From Paenibacillus cisolokensis (GTDB taxonomy: Bacteria > Bacillota > Bacilli > Paenibacillales > Paenibacillaceae), in NCBI RefSeq assembly GCF_018403665.1, contig NZ_BOVJ01000001.1, positions 1 through 46,752 of the forward strand: a stretch of DNA of 46,752 bases, written 5' to 3'. A program made the position numbers and the translations under genes. The notes below the pieces were generated by a model that made no database searches, was not told the DNA's origin, and worked only from the letters and a program-made list of their open reading frames with translations. Shown here piece after piece: positions 7,434 to 15,616 of the stretch. Each line of letters opens with the position of its first letter. The stretch's first letter is position 1.

Positions 7434-8000
7434 ATGAAAGTTCGAAAGCTGCTCATAGTCCTGTTCGTCCTCAGCTTGTGGGGAGGTACGATGGTATTTG
7501 CCGATGCGGCGGCTCAGCGGGTGAACATTTTGGTAAACGGAAAAGAAGGCGTAAACAGTGGCGTCATCATCGACGGCCAGACCCTTTTGCCGCTGCGTGA
7601 AATAGCCGGCTCGCTGCAGGCGCTGGTCGCGTGGGACAACGATACGAAAAAAGTAATCGTAACGAAACCGAACGTTCACATGTTTCTGTTTCAGGACCAG
7701 AAGACGTTCGGCAATGTCGACAAAAATAATCGGTACACGTTTAACGTGTTTGCACAGATTGACAATTTGACGACCCAAATCAGCGCGGTCAAAGTATCGA
7801 TCTTCAATCCGGCCAATCAGGAGACGGTCATCCAGTCGCAAGATGTAAATCTGAAAGGAAAGGACAACTTCTGGTTCCGGACCGAAAATATCAAGTATCA
7901 CTTCGAAACGGCAGGCAAATATGCCGTACGGTTCTTTATGAAGGCTTCGCCCACCGATGAATGGGGGCTTGTATCCGAGAAAATGATCACGGCAGAATAA
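7434..8000 (+). CDS. Secreted copper amine oxidase N-terminal-like domain protein
   Basis: A 188-residue protein with a clear signal peptide (KVRKLLIVLFVLSLWGGTMVF). Next comes a stalk domain of the copper amine oxidase N-terminal family: NILVNGKEG, then TLLPLREIAGSLQALVAWDN and KKVIVT, the usual 'LPLRxxxExLGxxVxWD' pattern in Firmicutes. No oxidase catalytic domain follows. The remaining ~100 residues look like a beta-sandwich (VKVSIFNPANQETV). Such stalk proteins are common, wall-associated and mostly uncharacterised. ATG 7434 is preferred over an in-frame ATG at 7416 that lies within the ribosome binding site region. Confidence 0.75.
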   Translation: MKVRKLLIVLFVLSLWGGTMVFADAAAQRVNILVNGKEGVNSGVIIDGQTLLPLREIAGSLQALVAWDNDTKKVIVTKPNVHMFLFQDQKTFGNVDKNNRYTFNVFAQIDNLTTQISAVKVSIFNPANQETVIQSQDVNLKGKDNFWFRTENIKYHFETAGKYAVRFFMKASPTDEWGLVSEKMITAE

Positions 8001-8010
8001 ACCGTTACCA

Positions 8011-8042
8011 GGCGCCCCTCCGCTGCGGCGGACGAGGGCGCC
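8011..8042 (+). terminator. GC-rich stem-loop after 8000
   Basis: GGCGCCCCTC...GAGGGCGCC forms a strong hairpin 11 bases after the stop. The following T-tract is poor (TTGCGG), so termination is likely but not certain. Confidence 0.45.
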
Positions 8043-8110
8043 TTGCGGTTGAACGGCGAACATGATACGATACGAAGGTGCCAATACAATGATGGAAATG
8101 GGGAACGCGA

Positions 8111-8431
8111 ATGACCGATCACAAGCATGACAACCAATGCGGATGCGGACACGATCACGACCACGATCACGAACATGAAGAGCATGTGTTTCTCGTGGCC
8201 GACGACGAAGGTACGGAACGCGAGATGGTAATGGTGTACACGTTCGAATCCGAAAATCAGCTCTATGCGGTGCTGCTCGACCGCAACAATCCGGAAGAAG
8301 ACGGCGTCATTTTCCGCATAGAGGAAGAGAACGACGAGGCGTATCTTGTCGGCATCGAAGACGATGCGGAATGGGAGCGCGTCACCCGCATTTACGAAGA
8401 GATTGCCGAGCAGGAACGGCAAAGTTCCTGA
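8111..8431 (+). CDS. DUF1292 family protein with His-rich N-terminus
   Basis: A 106-residue acidic protein. Residues about 26-100 match DUF1292 (YrzB-like), with FLVADDEGTEREMVMVYTFE, LYAVLLDR and EEDGVIFRIEEEN. The family's role is unknown. The first 25 residues are unusual: CGCGHDHDHDHEHEEH, a run of alternating His with Asp or Glu plus two Cys, typical of metal-binding tails. The start follows GGGGAACGCG at moderate strength. A good terminator lies downstream, so this is probably a single-gene unit. Confidence 0.8.
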   Translation: MTDHKHDNQCGCGHDHDHDHEHEEHVFLVADDEGTEREMVMVYTFESENQLYAVLLDRNNPEEDGVIFRIEEENDEAYLVGIEDDAEWERVTRIYEEIAEQERQSS

Positions 8432-8454
8432 GCAGGCGAAACGGTTAAGCTGAA

Positions 8455-8497
8455 AAACATCCCGGTCATTTGTCCAAATGGAAGGGGATGTTTTTTT
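8455..8497 (+). terminator. Terminator of the DUF1292 gene
   Basis: AAACATCCC...GGGGATGTTTTTTT, a stem followed by seven T. It also lies just beyond the 3' end of the convergent DUF1885 gene. Confidence 0.8.
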
Positions 8498-8508
8498 GTG
8501 CGGGTATT

Positions 8509-8934
8509 TTATTTGCGCGGATTATAGTAGATCGTGCGGCCGTTGAACATCGTAAGCGCGGCTTTGTACTGCTTGGCCAAAAACTTGCACAGCTCGTTCG
8601 CTTTCGCCTTGTCGCCGTGCGTGGCGTCGTCCGGCAGTACGACCTGTATGCATGGCCTGGCGGTTTCGCCGTCGCCGGCGGCCCGCTCGGAAATGCCGAA
8701 CACGATGTATCGGTAAAGCGGATCCTTGCCTTTCAAATAAAACCATCGGTCCTCTTCGCCCGGTTTGGTTTCGATGGTGTACGGAAATGCGGCCTCGGCA
8801 TAATCCCAATTGAGCTGCTTGCCTGTGCGCGCGGTCCGGTCCCGGTAATCCAGCAGCTTCCGCTGCAGTTCCGCGAGCGTAATCCGCTCTGCGGCCGAGC
8901 CTTCCACGAATGCAATGTAAGCGCTTTGAGCCAA
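8509..8934 (-). CDS. DUF1885 family protein
   Basis: A 141-residue protein of the DUF1885 family known from Bacillaceae and Paenibacillaceae. It is recognised by AQSAYIAFVEGSA at the start and TGKQLNWDYAEAAFPYTIE in the middle. I chose the TTG at 8934: GGGGGTGG sits at ordinary distance before it and the protein then begins as family members do. Longer in-frame starts run into GC-rich, non-protein-like sequence. The function is unknown. It is convergent with the DUF1292 gene and separated from it by a terminator. Confidence 0.75.
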   Translation of the reverse strand: MAQSAYIAFVEGSAAERITLAELQRKLLDYRDRTARTGKQLNWDYAEAAFPYTIETKPGEEDRWFYLKGKDPLYRYIVFGISERAAGDGETARPCIQVVLPDDATHGDKAKANELCKFLAKQYKAALTMFNGRTIYYNPRK

Positions 8935-9111
8935 TGATTTCCACCCCCAAACCATCATAGCATGCCGACCTGAGGTTGACAATAAGTGGATGGCGAGCCA
9001 TGACCCGGCATCGGCTGCGCGGAACGGTTTGCCGGGGAATCGCGGGGAAGCAAGGGGAACAAGGGGACGGGAGCGAAAAACGGTTTCGCGGGAAAGGCGA
9101 CGGAAAACGCG

Positions 9112-9159
9112 CAAAAGCGCCGCCGAAGCCGCCTGTCGGACAGGCGGCCCCGGCGGCGC
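9112..9159 (-). terminator. speA terminator
   Basis: A two-tier stem on the minus strand (GCGCCGCCG outer, CCGCCTGTC inner), followed by TTTTGCG. It begins 35 bases after the speA stop. Confidence 0.7.
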
Positions 9160-9193
9160 AACAATTCGCCGGCCGTTTTATGCCGAAGCGAAG

Positions 9194-10663
9194 TTAGAAG
9201 ATCGCTTCTTCTTCCACAATGACCTTGACATATTCGATCGTCCGGTCTTCCGGCCCTTTTACGGGCAGGCCGACTTCGACATGATCGACGATATAATCGA
9301 TGTTCTGCTGCGAAATGACTTCGCCGGGCAGCAGAATCGGAATGCCGGGCGGATAAACGTAAATAAACTCGGCAATAATTCTGCCGGCCGATTCCCGGAA
9401 CGGAACGATCTCGGTCTCGGCGTAGAAGGCGTCCCGCGGCGTCAGGGAGAGCTGCGGAATTTCCGGTATTTTCACGACCAGCTCTTTCACTTCGCCGCGA
9501 TTGTAGAACTCGTCGGACAGCGCCTGCAGCGCACGGATCAGCTTGTCGATCGTGTCCTCGCTGTCCCCCGGCGTGACGAGACAGAGAATGTTGTACATAT
9601 CGCTCAGCTCGACTTCGATATTGAATCGGTCGCGCAGCCAGTTCTCCGTTTCGTAGCCGGTGATGCCGAGATGGCGGACATGGATCGTCAGCTTGGTCGG
9701 ATCGAAATCGTATGTCGCTTCGCCGCCGAGCACTTCTTCTCCCATACAGTACAAGCCGGGAATCCGGTTGATCGCCGTCCGCGCTTGATCTGCCAGCCGG
9801 ATGGCGCGCTCCGCCAGATCATGGCCGTTGATCGCCAGATTGCGTCTGGACGTATCCAGGGAGGCGAGCAGCAGATAGGAAGTGGACGTCGTCGTCAGCA
9901 TGCTGATAATCGTCTGGACGCGCTGCGGATTGATCCGGCCCTTGCGGACGTTCAGAACGGAGCTTTGCGTCATCGAACCGCCCAGCTTGTGAACGCTGGT
10001 GGCCGCCATATCCGCGCCGGCCTGCATGGCGGACATCGGCAGTTTCTCGTGGAAGTGAATCAGCGCACCGTGCGCTTCGTCGACGAGGACGGGAATATCG
10101 TAGCTGTGGACAAGCTCGACGATTTCCCGCAGATTGGCGCAGATGCCGAAATACGTCGGGTTGATGACGAGCACCGCTTTGGCGTCCGGATGGCGCTCGA
10201 GCGCCCGGCGGACCGAACGGGTCGTAATGCCGTGATCGATGCCGAGGTTCGCGTCTCGTGCGGGCGAAATAAAGACCGGTCGCGCGCCGGCGAAAATGAT
10301 GGCGGACATGACCGATTTATGCACATTGCGCGGGACGATAATTTTGTCGCCGGGCGAACAGACGGTCAGAATCATCGTCATGATGGCTCCGCTCGTGCCC
10401 TGTACAGAGAAGAAGGTGTAATCGGCGCCGAACGCGTCCGCCGCCAGCTTCTGGGCTTCTTCGATGACGCCGGTCGGCTGGTGCAGGTCGTCGAGCGGAG
10501 CGATATTGATCAGGTCGATGGACAGCGCATTGTCACCGACAAATCGGCGGAATTCCTCGTCGCTGCCCACCCCTTTTTTATGTCCGGGTATATGGAATTG
10601 CACCGGATCGCGTTCCGCATGCCGGCGCAGCGCGCTGAAGAGCGGGGTGCGGTTGTGGTCCAT
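9194..10663 (-). CDS. speA: Arginine decarboxylase (fold-type I PLP enzyme)
   Basis: A 489-residue member of the Orn/Lys/Arg decarboxylase family, close in layout to Bacillus SpeA, which makes agmatine from arginine for polyamine synthesis. Landmarks are FHIPGHKKG near residue 25, FSVQGTSGAIM around 85-96, VDEAHGA around 194-200 (the PLP-contacting Asp), and the PLP lysine in ATSVHKLGGS (about Lys226). The C-terminal domain ends with PPGIPILLPGE, a family signature. Lysine or ornithine as substrate cannot be excluded from sequence. A terminator follows. A long open frame opposite it is a codon-bias shadow. Confidence 0.9.
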   Translation of the reverse strand: MDHNRTPLFSALRRHAERDPVQFHIPGHKKGVGSDEEFRRFVGDNALSIDLINIAPLDDLHQPTGVIEEAQKLAADAFGADYTFFSVQGTSGAIMTMILTVCSPGDKIIVPRNVHKSVMSAIIFAGARPVFISPARDANLGIDHGITTRSVRRALERHPDAKAVLVINPTYFGICANLREIVELVHSYDIPVLVDEAHGALIHFHEKLPMSAMQAGADMAATSVHKLGGSMTQSSVLNVRKGRINPQRVQTIISMLTTTSTSYLLLASLDTSRRNLAINGHDLAERAIRLADQARTAINRIPGLYCMGEEVLGGEATYDFDPTKLTIHVRHLGITGYETENWLRDRFNIEVELSDMYNILCLVTPGDSEDTIDKLIRALQALSDEFYNRGEVKELVVKIPEIPQLSLTPRDAFYAETEIVPFRESAGRIIAEFIYVYPPGIPILLPGEVISQQNIDYIVDHVEVGLPVKGPEDRTIEYVKVIVEEEAIF

Positions 10664-10854
10664 CGCTTTTTTTCGTCCCTGCCTTTCGTTTCGAAGGAAT
10701 CGCTATTGAAATCAAACAAGGATGAGTATAGCAAAACGAAGGGGATTGCAAGCTGCATTTTTGCCGAAAATGATAGTAGACTTTTGTTCCCGAATTGTTC
10801 ATAACCGGAAGGCTGTCCGTTGTGGTACGATAAGGGGTATTGGAGGGAATCTGG

Positions 10855-12039
10855 ATGAAAGATAAGCGATTGCTGATCGTCATGGCGATGATCGTCACGA
10901 CTTTTATCGGCTTCGGCATTATTATTCCGGTCATGCCGGAGATTATTAAGGAAGCCGACCCGGCGCTGGCGGAAACGCATACCGGATTGATGCTGGCCAT
11001 CTATTCGGCCGTGTCGTTCATTCTGTCGCCGGTGTGGGGAGGGTTGTCCGACCGGATCGGCCGCCGAAAAGTCATCCTGACGGGCGTGCTCGGCTTCGCG
11101 GCCAGCTTCCTGCTGTTCGGCCTCGCTTCGGGCAATCTCGCGCTCATGTATGCGTCGCGGGTGCTCGGCGGGTTGTTCTCCGGCGCCGTGACATCGGTCA
11201 TCGTCGCATATGTGGCCGATATTACGCCGCCCGAACAGCGGACCAAAGGGATGGGGCTCGTCGGCATGTCGATCGGCCTCGGGTTTACGGTCGGTCCCGG
11301 TTTCGGCGGACTGCTCAGCCTCGTTTCGCATGAGACCCCTTTCTTTGCCGCCGCCGCGCTGGCGATGGTGACGTTCTTCCTGGCGCTCGGGAAATTGACG
11401 GAATCGCTTCCGCCCGAAGCCCGCAAGCAGGCGCCGCAGCGAAGGCAGTCGCGCTGGACCGCTTTCACCGGTCCGCTCAAATATTTGTACGTGCTGGCGT
11501 TTTTCGTGTCGTTCTCGCTTGCCGGACTGGAAGCGACGCTGCAGTTTTTCGGCATTCGCCGATTCGATGTGACACCGCTTGAGGTTGGCGTCATGTTTTT
11601 CGTCTGCGGAATCGTCGGCGCGCTCATTCAGGGCGGCGTCGTCCGCCGCATGGTCCGCAAAGGTGAGGAGCCGAAATATATCGCGGCCGGGCTCGTCATA
11701 TCGGCGATAGGCTTCTTTATGCTGCTTGCCGCCCACAGCCTCTGGTACGCGACGCTGTCGCTCGCCGTTTTCGGCGTCGGCAATGCGCTGATCCGCCCCT
11801 GCGTCACGTCCCTCATTACGCAGAAGACGACTGTCGGACAAGGGGTCGCTTCCGGTCTCAGCTCGTCGATGGACAGCCTTGGCCGCATCACCGGACCGCT
11901 GGCGGGCGCCTTGTTGTTCCGGATCGATCTGCTGCTGCCTTATTTGCTGGGCGGCGTCATTTCATTGGCCGCTCTCCTGCTGCTGCTTCGTTTCCGGACG
12001 CTCGACCGGGGCGAGATTCAGAGGGCGCACAGCGTCTGA
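10855..12039 (+). CDS. MFS drug:H+ antiporter-like transporter
   Basis: A 394-residue, 12-helix major facilitator of the TetA/multidrug (DHA1) type. Motif A between helices 2 and 3 reads GGLSDRIGRRKVIL. Motif C-like GLGFTVGPGFGG lies in helix 5, the hallmark of exporters. The ATG at 10855 follows TGGAGGG; an in-frame TTG five codons upstream overlaps that site. The gene is divergent from speA, with a 190-bp gap. The exported compound cannot be inferred. A strong terminator follows. Confidence 0.85.
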   Translation: MKDKRLLIVMAMIVTTFIGFGIIIPVMPEIIKEADPALAETHTGLMLAIYSAVSFILSPVWGGLSDRIGRRKVILTGVLGFAASFLLFGLASGNLALMYASRVLGGLFSGAVTSVIVAYVADITPPEQRTKGMGLVGMSIGLGFTVGPGFGGLLSLVSHETPFFAAAALAMVTFFLALGKLTESLPPEARKQAPQRRQSRWTAFTGPLKYLYVLAFFVSFSLAGLEATLQFFGIRRFDVTPLEVGVMFFVCGIVGALIQGGVVRRMVRKGEEPKYIAAGLVISAIGFFMLLAAHSLWYATLSLAVFGVGNALIRPCVTSLITQKTTVGQGVASGLSSSMDSLGRITGPLAGALLFRIDLLLPYLLGGVISLAALLLLLRFRTLDRGEIQRAHSV

Positions 12040-12082
12040 TCGCGGCGCCGCCTTCACAGCTACGCAGCCGCTTGCTGTACCG

Positions 12083-12138
12083 AAAATCCGCCTCGCTTTC
12101 GCCTGACCGGGCGTAAGCGAGGCGGATTTTCTTTTTCT
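12083..12138 (+). terminator. MFS gene terminator
   Basis: AAAATCCGCCTCGCTT...AAGCGAGGCGGATTTTC with TTTTTC after it: a long, near-perfect stem. Confidence 0.88.
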
Positions 12139-12225
12139 TCGCCGATAAGCGCGAAGCTTTTTACGCTTGGGAGGCAAATTCGCGGGAATATTTGCCCGAT
12201 CGGCGAATACGATTTTTACACAGCT

Positions 12226-12915
12226 TTACACGGCGCTGCCGGCGCTTCGGGCCATGCGGTACAGCGGAAGCAGCGTCTCGAACGTTTGCTCTGCGAGTCC
12301 GATCAGCGCTTCGCCGTCGCGAAGCCGCTCGTCGCCGCGCCGGATCTCGATGCCGCACAGGACCTCGGCCGCCTTCACGCTGGCGAGACGCTCGAACAGG
12401 CGGGCGAGGCCGCCGTCGTTCTTCATTTCGCCGTGAGGCGTACTTTGCGCAACCGTATGGTCGCCCGACCAGACGTAATGATCCGGGATCGCGCGGGCGA
12501 TATCGGCAAGCGATGCGAGCGCCCGTCTGGCGAAAGCGGCTTTGTCCGGGGCTTCGTATATGACGGCGAACTGGATAAACAGATGCGATTCGAACAGACC
12601 GATCTGAAAATGCGGCAAAGCTTTATATCCCCGCTTGTTCGCAGAGAAAGCGACCCATGTATCGTTCGGCGGATGAACGGTCCGGCGGGCGTGCTTGGCG
12701 ACATGGGGGAACATTTCTTCCCCGCACATGGCGGACAGGGCCGGAGCCAGCCTCTCGCCGAGCAGCGTCAGCTTCGGCCGCACGCGTTCGATCAGGGCGC
12801 TCATGCGCGCCTCCAGTCCCGGAATGGCGAATACGTCGAAATCGGCCGCCGCAAAGCCGTCGAACCGGCGAAGGGTACCGGCCGCATGAGCGGCTGGCGC
12901 CGATGGGGTCGTCAT
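12226..12915 (-). CDS. DUF1054 (YktB/UPF0637) family protein
   Basis: A 229-residue protein matching the YktB family: FDVFAIPGLEARM near the N-terminus, then HVAKHARRTVHPPNDTWVAF and NKRGYKALPHFQIGLFESHL. The family is conserved in Bacilli and has no agreed function. The first ~20 residues are Ala-rich and less conserved. The ATG at 12915 is preceded by AAGGAG about nine bases upstream. Convergent with the MFS gene. Confidence 0.85.
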   Translation of the reverse strand: MTTPSAPAAHAAGTLRRFDGFAAADFDVFAIPGLEARMSALIERVRPKLTLLGERLAPALSAMCGEEMFPHVAKHARRTVHPPNDTWVAFSANKRGYKALPHFQIGLFESHLFIQFAVIYEAPDKAAFARRALASLADIARAIPDHYVWSGDHTVAQSTPHGEMKNDGGLARLFERLASVKAAEVLCGIEIRRGDERLRDGEALIGLAEQTFETLLPLYRMARSAGSAV

Positions 12916-12961
12916 AGGTCAACACTCCTTGGTCGTCGTTAGTCTTTTCCATTATAGCATA

Positions 12962-13031
12962 GCTCGTCCGTCTGTCCGGTATCCGCGAACAGCACAGCCC
13001 GTCCGATCGTCCGGTTTCCGCGCCAGCATCG
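12962..13031. repeat. Two-copy 35-bp direct repeat
   Basis: Two imperfect 35-base units, each containing CGTCC...GTCCGGT.TCCGCG, lie upstream of the gene at 13165. The wording resembles the longer repeat array at 27646-27945 but the match is loose. Confidence 0.4.
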
Positions 13032-13077
13032 CAAAAAACGGCTTGCCCAACCTTTTAAAAATAGTCAATAAACCAAG

Positions 13078-13106
13078 TTGCCAGAACATAAAATGAAGTA
13101 TAAGAT
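13078..13106 (+). promoter_or_regulatory. Candidate promoter of the 13165 gene
   Basis: TTGCCA (13078-13083) and TAAGAT (13101-13106), 17 bases apart. The -35 region begins a 12-base element (TTGCCAGAACAT) that recurs as TTGTCAGAACAT at 13122-13133, 44 bases further on, which could be a regulator's paired site. Confidence 0.45.
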
Positions 13107-13164
13107 AGGAGTATAGAAAAATTGTCAGAACATTTCGTCAAAAATTGTGCAAGGAGGGATTGCC

Positions 13165-13761
13165 GTGAACAGGAGCTACGAAGTGGAATACTGCAATCTG
13201 GAACTGCGATTCGACCGCCGGCAAATCCAAAATCTGATCCGGGATTTGATCCAAGAAGGTTATTCCTTGTATTGGAGCGAGTCAGAGGCGCAATTCCTCA
13301 TATCGGTACGCACAGGACGAAAACTGGTAAAGCTGAGGTTTCAGAAGCTTTTGAACTGCTACAAAATCGTGGGGGATTACGTGATCAAGGACGAGAAGCT
13401 CGCGGAATTGATCGAGAAACTGATCAACGACACAAGAGGTCATGCGGTAGTAAAACGGATTAAAGACCGCCAGATCGTCATCGAAAATATTATGTTTGGC
13501 GAAATTATTCGGCTTGTGGAGGTGTCGGGAATGGAGCATCGCATTATCTATCAGAAAAAGCCGTTTGTGACACTGGACGAAATTACCAGGGCGTATCAGT
13601 CGACGAGAGCGGAGGAGCGGGCGGCCGTTCTCCGTTACGAGCTGGATTACGAACTGGCGACGTTGTACGAAGCGCTGCAGGAAGGCAGGGAGGAAGACGC
13701 GGCGGCATCCAAGGAACGTCTGGCGTCGCTCCGGGTGGAAATGCTTCAGCTGGAATTGTAA
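13165..13761 (+). CDS. Conserved hypothetical protein (198 aa)
   Basis: GTG start behind GGAGGG at ideal distance. The protein is soluble, with mixed alpha/beta character: VEYCNLELRFDRRQIQNLI at the start and a helical Glu/Arg-rich C-terminal half (AEERAAVLRYELDYELATLY) likely to form a coiled coil. No catalytic motif or metal site is visible and I do not recognise the family. It stands alone with its own promoter-like region and a downstream stem-loop. Confidence 0.7.
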   Translation: MNRSYEVEYCNLELRFDRRQIQNLIRDLIQEGYSLYWSESEAQFLISVRTGRKLVKLRFQKLLNCYKIVGDYVIKDEKLAELIEKLINDTRGHAVVKRIKDRQIVIENIMFGEIIRLVEVSGMEHRIIYQKKPFVTLDEITRAYQSTRAEERAAVLRYELDYELATLYEALQEGREEDAAASKERLASLRVEMLQLEL

Positions 13762-13810
13762 GAAGGGGGAAGCGGCGCCGCATTCGGCGGCGACGGATTG
13801 TTCGGTTTGG

Positions 13811-13847
13811 GGGGGCGTCTTGCCGGCATTCGGCGAGCCGCCCCTTA
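13811..13847 (+). terminator. Stem-loop after 13761
   Basis: GGGGCG...CTTGCCG-GCATT-CGGCGAG...CGCCCC, followed by a weak TTAAGCTTT tract. Confidence 0.5.
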
Positions 13848-13896
13848 AGCTTTACATCTTCGAAACGTATAGCTAGAATGAAGGAAGATTGCTTCA

Positions 13897-13914
13897 ATGA
13901 TCGAGTGCGATCAT
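13897..13914. promoter_or_regulatory. Inverted repeat, candidate operator for gntK
   Basis: ATGATCG-AGTG-CGATCAT, a perfect 7+7 bp palindrome ending 28 bases before the gluconokinase start. Its place between promoter region and ribosome binding site suits a repressor site, for example a GntR-type regulator; no regulator gene is seen nearby. Confidence 0.45.
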
Positions 13915-13942
13915 CCATTCGCTTGCGTTAAGGAGATACTGC

Positions 13943-15538
13943 ATGACATCAGGATCAGATTTTGCCAAGCGGCCGGCCATTATGGCGGTCGATCTCGGAA
14001 CGACGAGCGCCAAAGCCGTAGCCGTATCCGTCCGCTCGCTTACGGAGGGGGGAGACGGCGGCTTCGTGCTCGCCAAGGCGGAGCGGGACTATCCGCTGCT
14101 CGTGCCTTCTCCCGGCTATGCCGAACAGGAGCCGGAGCGGATCCGTTCCGCAGCGGAAGGCGCCGTGCGCGAGGCGCTGGCGCTGGCCGGCCTAACGGCC
14201 GGGGATATTGCCGCCGTTGCCTTCAGCTCGGCCATGCATGCGCTGATCGCCGTAGACGCGGCCGGCGACCCGCTGACGCCCTGCATCACCTGGGCCGATC
14301 AACGGGCGGCCGCAATGGCCCGGCGTCTGCGCGAGACCGGGCATGCTTCGCGGCTGGCGCAGCGCACCGGCGTGCCGGTTCATGCGATGACTCCGCTCTG
14401 CAAGCTGATGTGGCTGCGCGAGCGGGAACCGGAGCTATTTGCCGCCGCCGCGGCGTTCGTCGGCATTCGCGAATACGTGTTTGCACGGTGGTGCGGCGGG
14501 CCGTATCTGTCGGACGAATCGGTGGCGGGCGGCACCGGTCTCTATAATGTACATACGGGCGCCTGGGATCCGGAAGCGCTGGCGCTGGCCGGCATCGGCG
14601 AGGAGCGGCTTCCTGCGCTCGTTCCGTCGTCCTTCGCGGCGCCGGGGGGGCTGCTGCCGGGACCGGCGGCGGCGATGGGGCTTGCCGCCGGCACGCCGGT
14701 CGTCATCGGCGGCGCGGACGGCGTCCTGGCCAATCTCGGCGCGGGCGCTGTCGAGCCCGGCGTTGCCGCCGTCACGGTCGGCACGAGCGGCGCAGTCCGC
14801 GTCGCGCTGCCGCGTCCGGCGGCCGATGCGGCAGGCCGCCTGTTCTGCTACCCGGCCGGCGGCGACCTGTGGATCGCCGGCGGGCCGGTCAACAGCGGCG
14901 GCGTCGTGCTCCGCTGGCTGCGGGACAAGCTCGTTCCCGCAGACGCGCAGGTCGCTGTCGCCGCCGGCGAAGACCCTTACGAGCGCCTCGTCTCTCTGGC
15001 GCTCGAGGTGCCGCCGGGTGCGGACGGCCTGCTCTGCCTGCCGCACCTGGCGGGGGAGCGCGCGCCGCATTGGGACGAGGACGCGCGCGGCGTCTTTGTC
15101 GGCCTGTCGCTCGGGCACGACAGGCGGCACATGATCCGCGCAGCCCTCGAAGGCATCGTCTTCGGGCTGCGCGCCGTGGCGGAAGCGGTGGCCGAGCTTG
15201 GCGGGCCGATCCGCGAAATTCGCGTCTCGGGCGGATTTTTCCGCTCGGCGCCGCTGCGCCAGCTGACGGCCGATATGATCGGCTGCCCCGTGGCGATGGC
15301 GGACACGAGCGACGCTTCGGCCCTCGGCGCGGCGCGCTTCGCCCTTGAAGCGCTCGGCCTTCAGGCGGGACCCGCGCCCGGCATTGCCGAGCTGCGGCAC
15401 CCGGACGCGGGCGCATCGGCCGTCTACAACCGGCTCTATCCCGTATACCGGTCGCTGTACGGCAGCCTGGCAGCGGCGTTTGCCGACATCGCGTCGTTCC
15501 AGCGGGACTGGCAAATGCGGGACGTTTCGACAAAGTAG
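13943..15538 (+). CDS. gntK: Gluconokinase-like FGGY carbohydrate kinase
   Basis: A 531-residue FGGY-family kinase. The N-terminal phosphate-binding motif is MAVDLGTTSAK (about 14-24), ITWADQRAA lies around 113-121, and the ATP-domain motif GTSGAVR lies around 279. LPHLAGERAPHWDEDARG and SGGFFRSAPLRQL follow; the latter is the usual FGGY signature 2 region. The sequence alone does not fix the sugar, but the next gene encodes 6-phosphogluconate dehydrogenase, so gluconate to 6-phosphogluconate is the natural reading. AAGGAGA precedes the ATG. The gene is distinctly GC-richer than its neighbours, which gives it long shadow frames on both strands. Confidence 0.8.
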   Translation: MTSGSDFAKRPAIMAVDLGTTSAKAVAVSVRSLTEGGDGGFVLAKAERDYPLLVPSPGYAEQEPERIRSAAEGAVREALALAGLTAGDIAAVAFSSAMHALIAVDAAGDPLTPCITWADQRAAAMARRLRETGHASRLAQRTGVPVHAMTPLCKLMWLREREPELFAAAAAFVGIREYVFARWCGGPYLSDESVAGGTGLYNVHTGAWDPEALALAGIGEERLPALVPSSFAAPGGLLPGPAAAMGLAAGTPVVIGGADGVLANLGAGAVEPGVAAVTVGTSGAVRVALPRPAADAAGRLFCYPAGGDLWIAGGPVNSGGVVLRWLRDKLVPADAQVAVAAGEDPYERLVSLALEVPPGADGLLCLPHLAGERAPHWDEDARGVFVGLSLGHDRRHMIRAALEGIVFGLRAVAEAVAELGGPIREIRVSGGFFRSAPLRQLTADMIGCPVAMADTSDASALGAARFALEALGLQAGPAPGIAELRHPDAGASAVYNRLYPVYRSLYGSLAAAFADIASFQRDWQMRDVSTK

Positions 15539-15616
15539 TTTTCACGGTACGCCAAAAGAAGTACAATATAAAGTATTGCGGTAAATAAACTCAGAAGATC
15601 GAAGGTGGAGGAAACT

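Noticed and set aside
8990..10804. A 604-codon open frame on the plus strand opposite speA
   Set aside because: It is the complement of a gene with strong third-position GC bias. It has a composition rich in Arg, Asp and His, no family likeness and no proper start. Similar shadows lie opposite gnd (15709-17490), the MFS gene (10510-11841), acsA (30943-32295) and ccpA (26498-27793).
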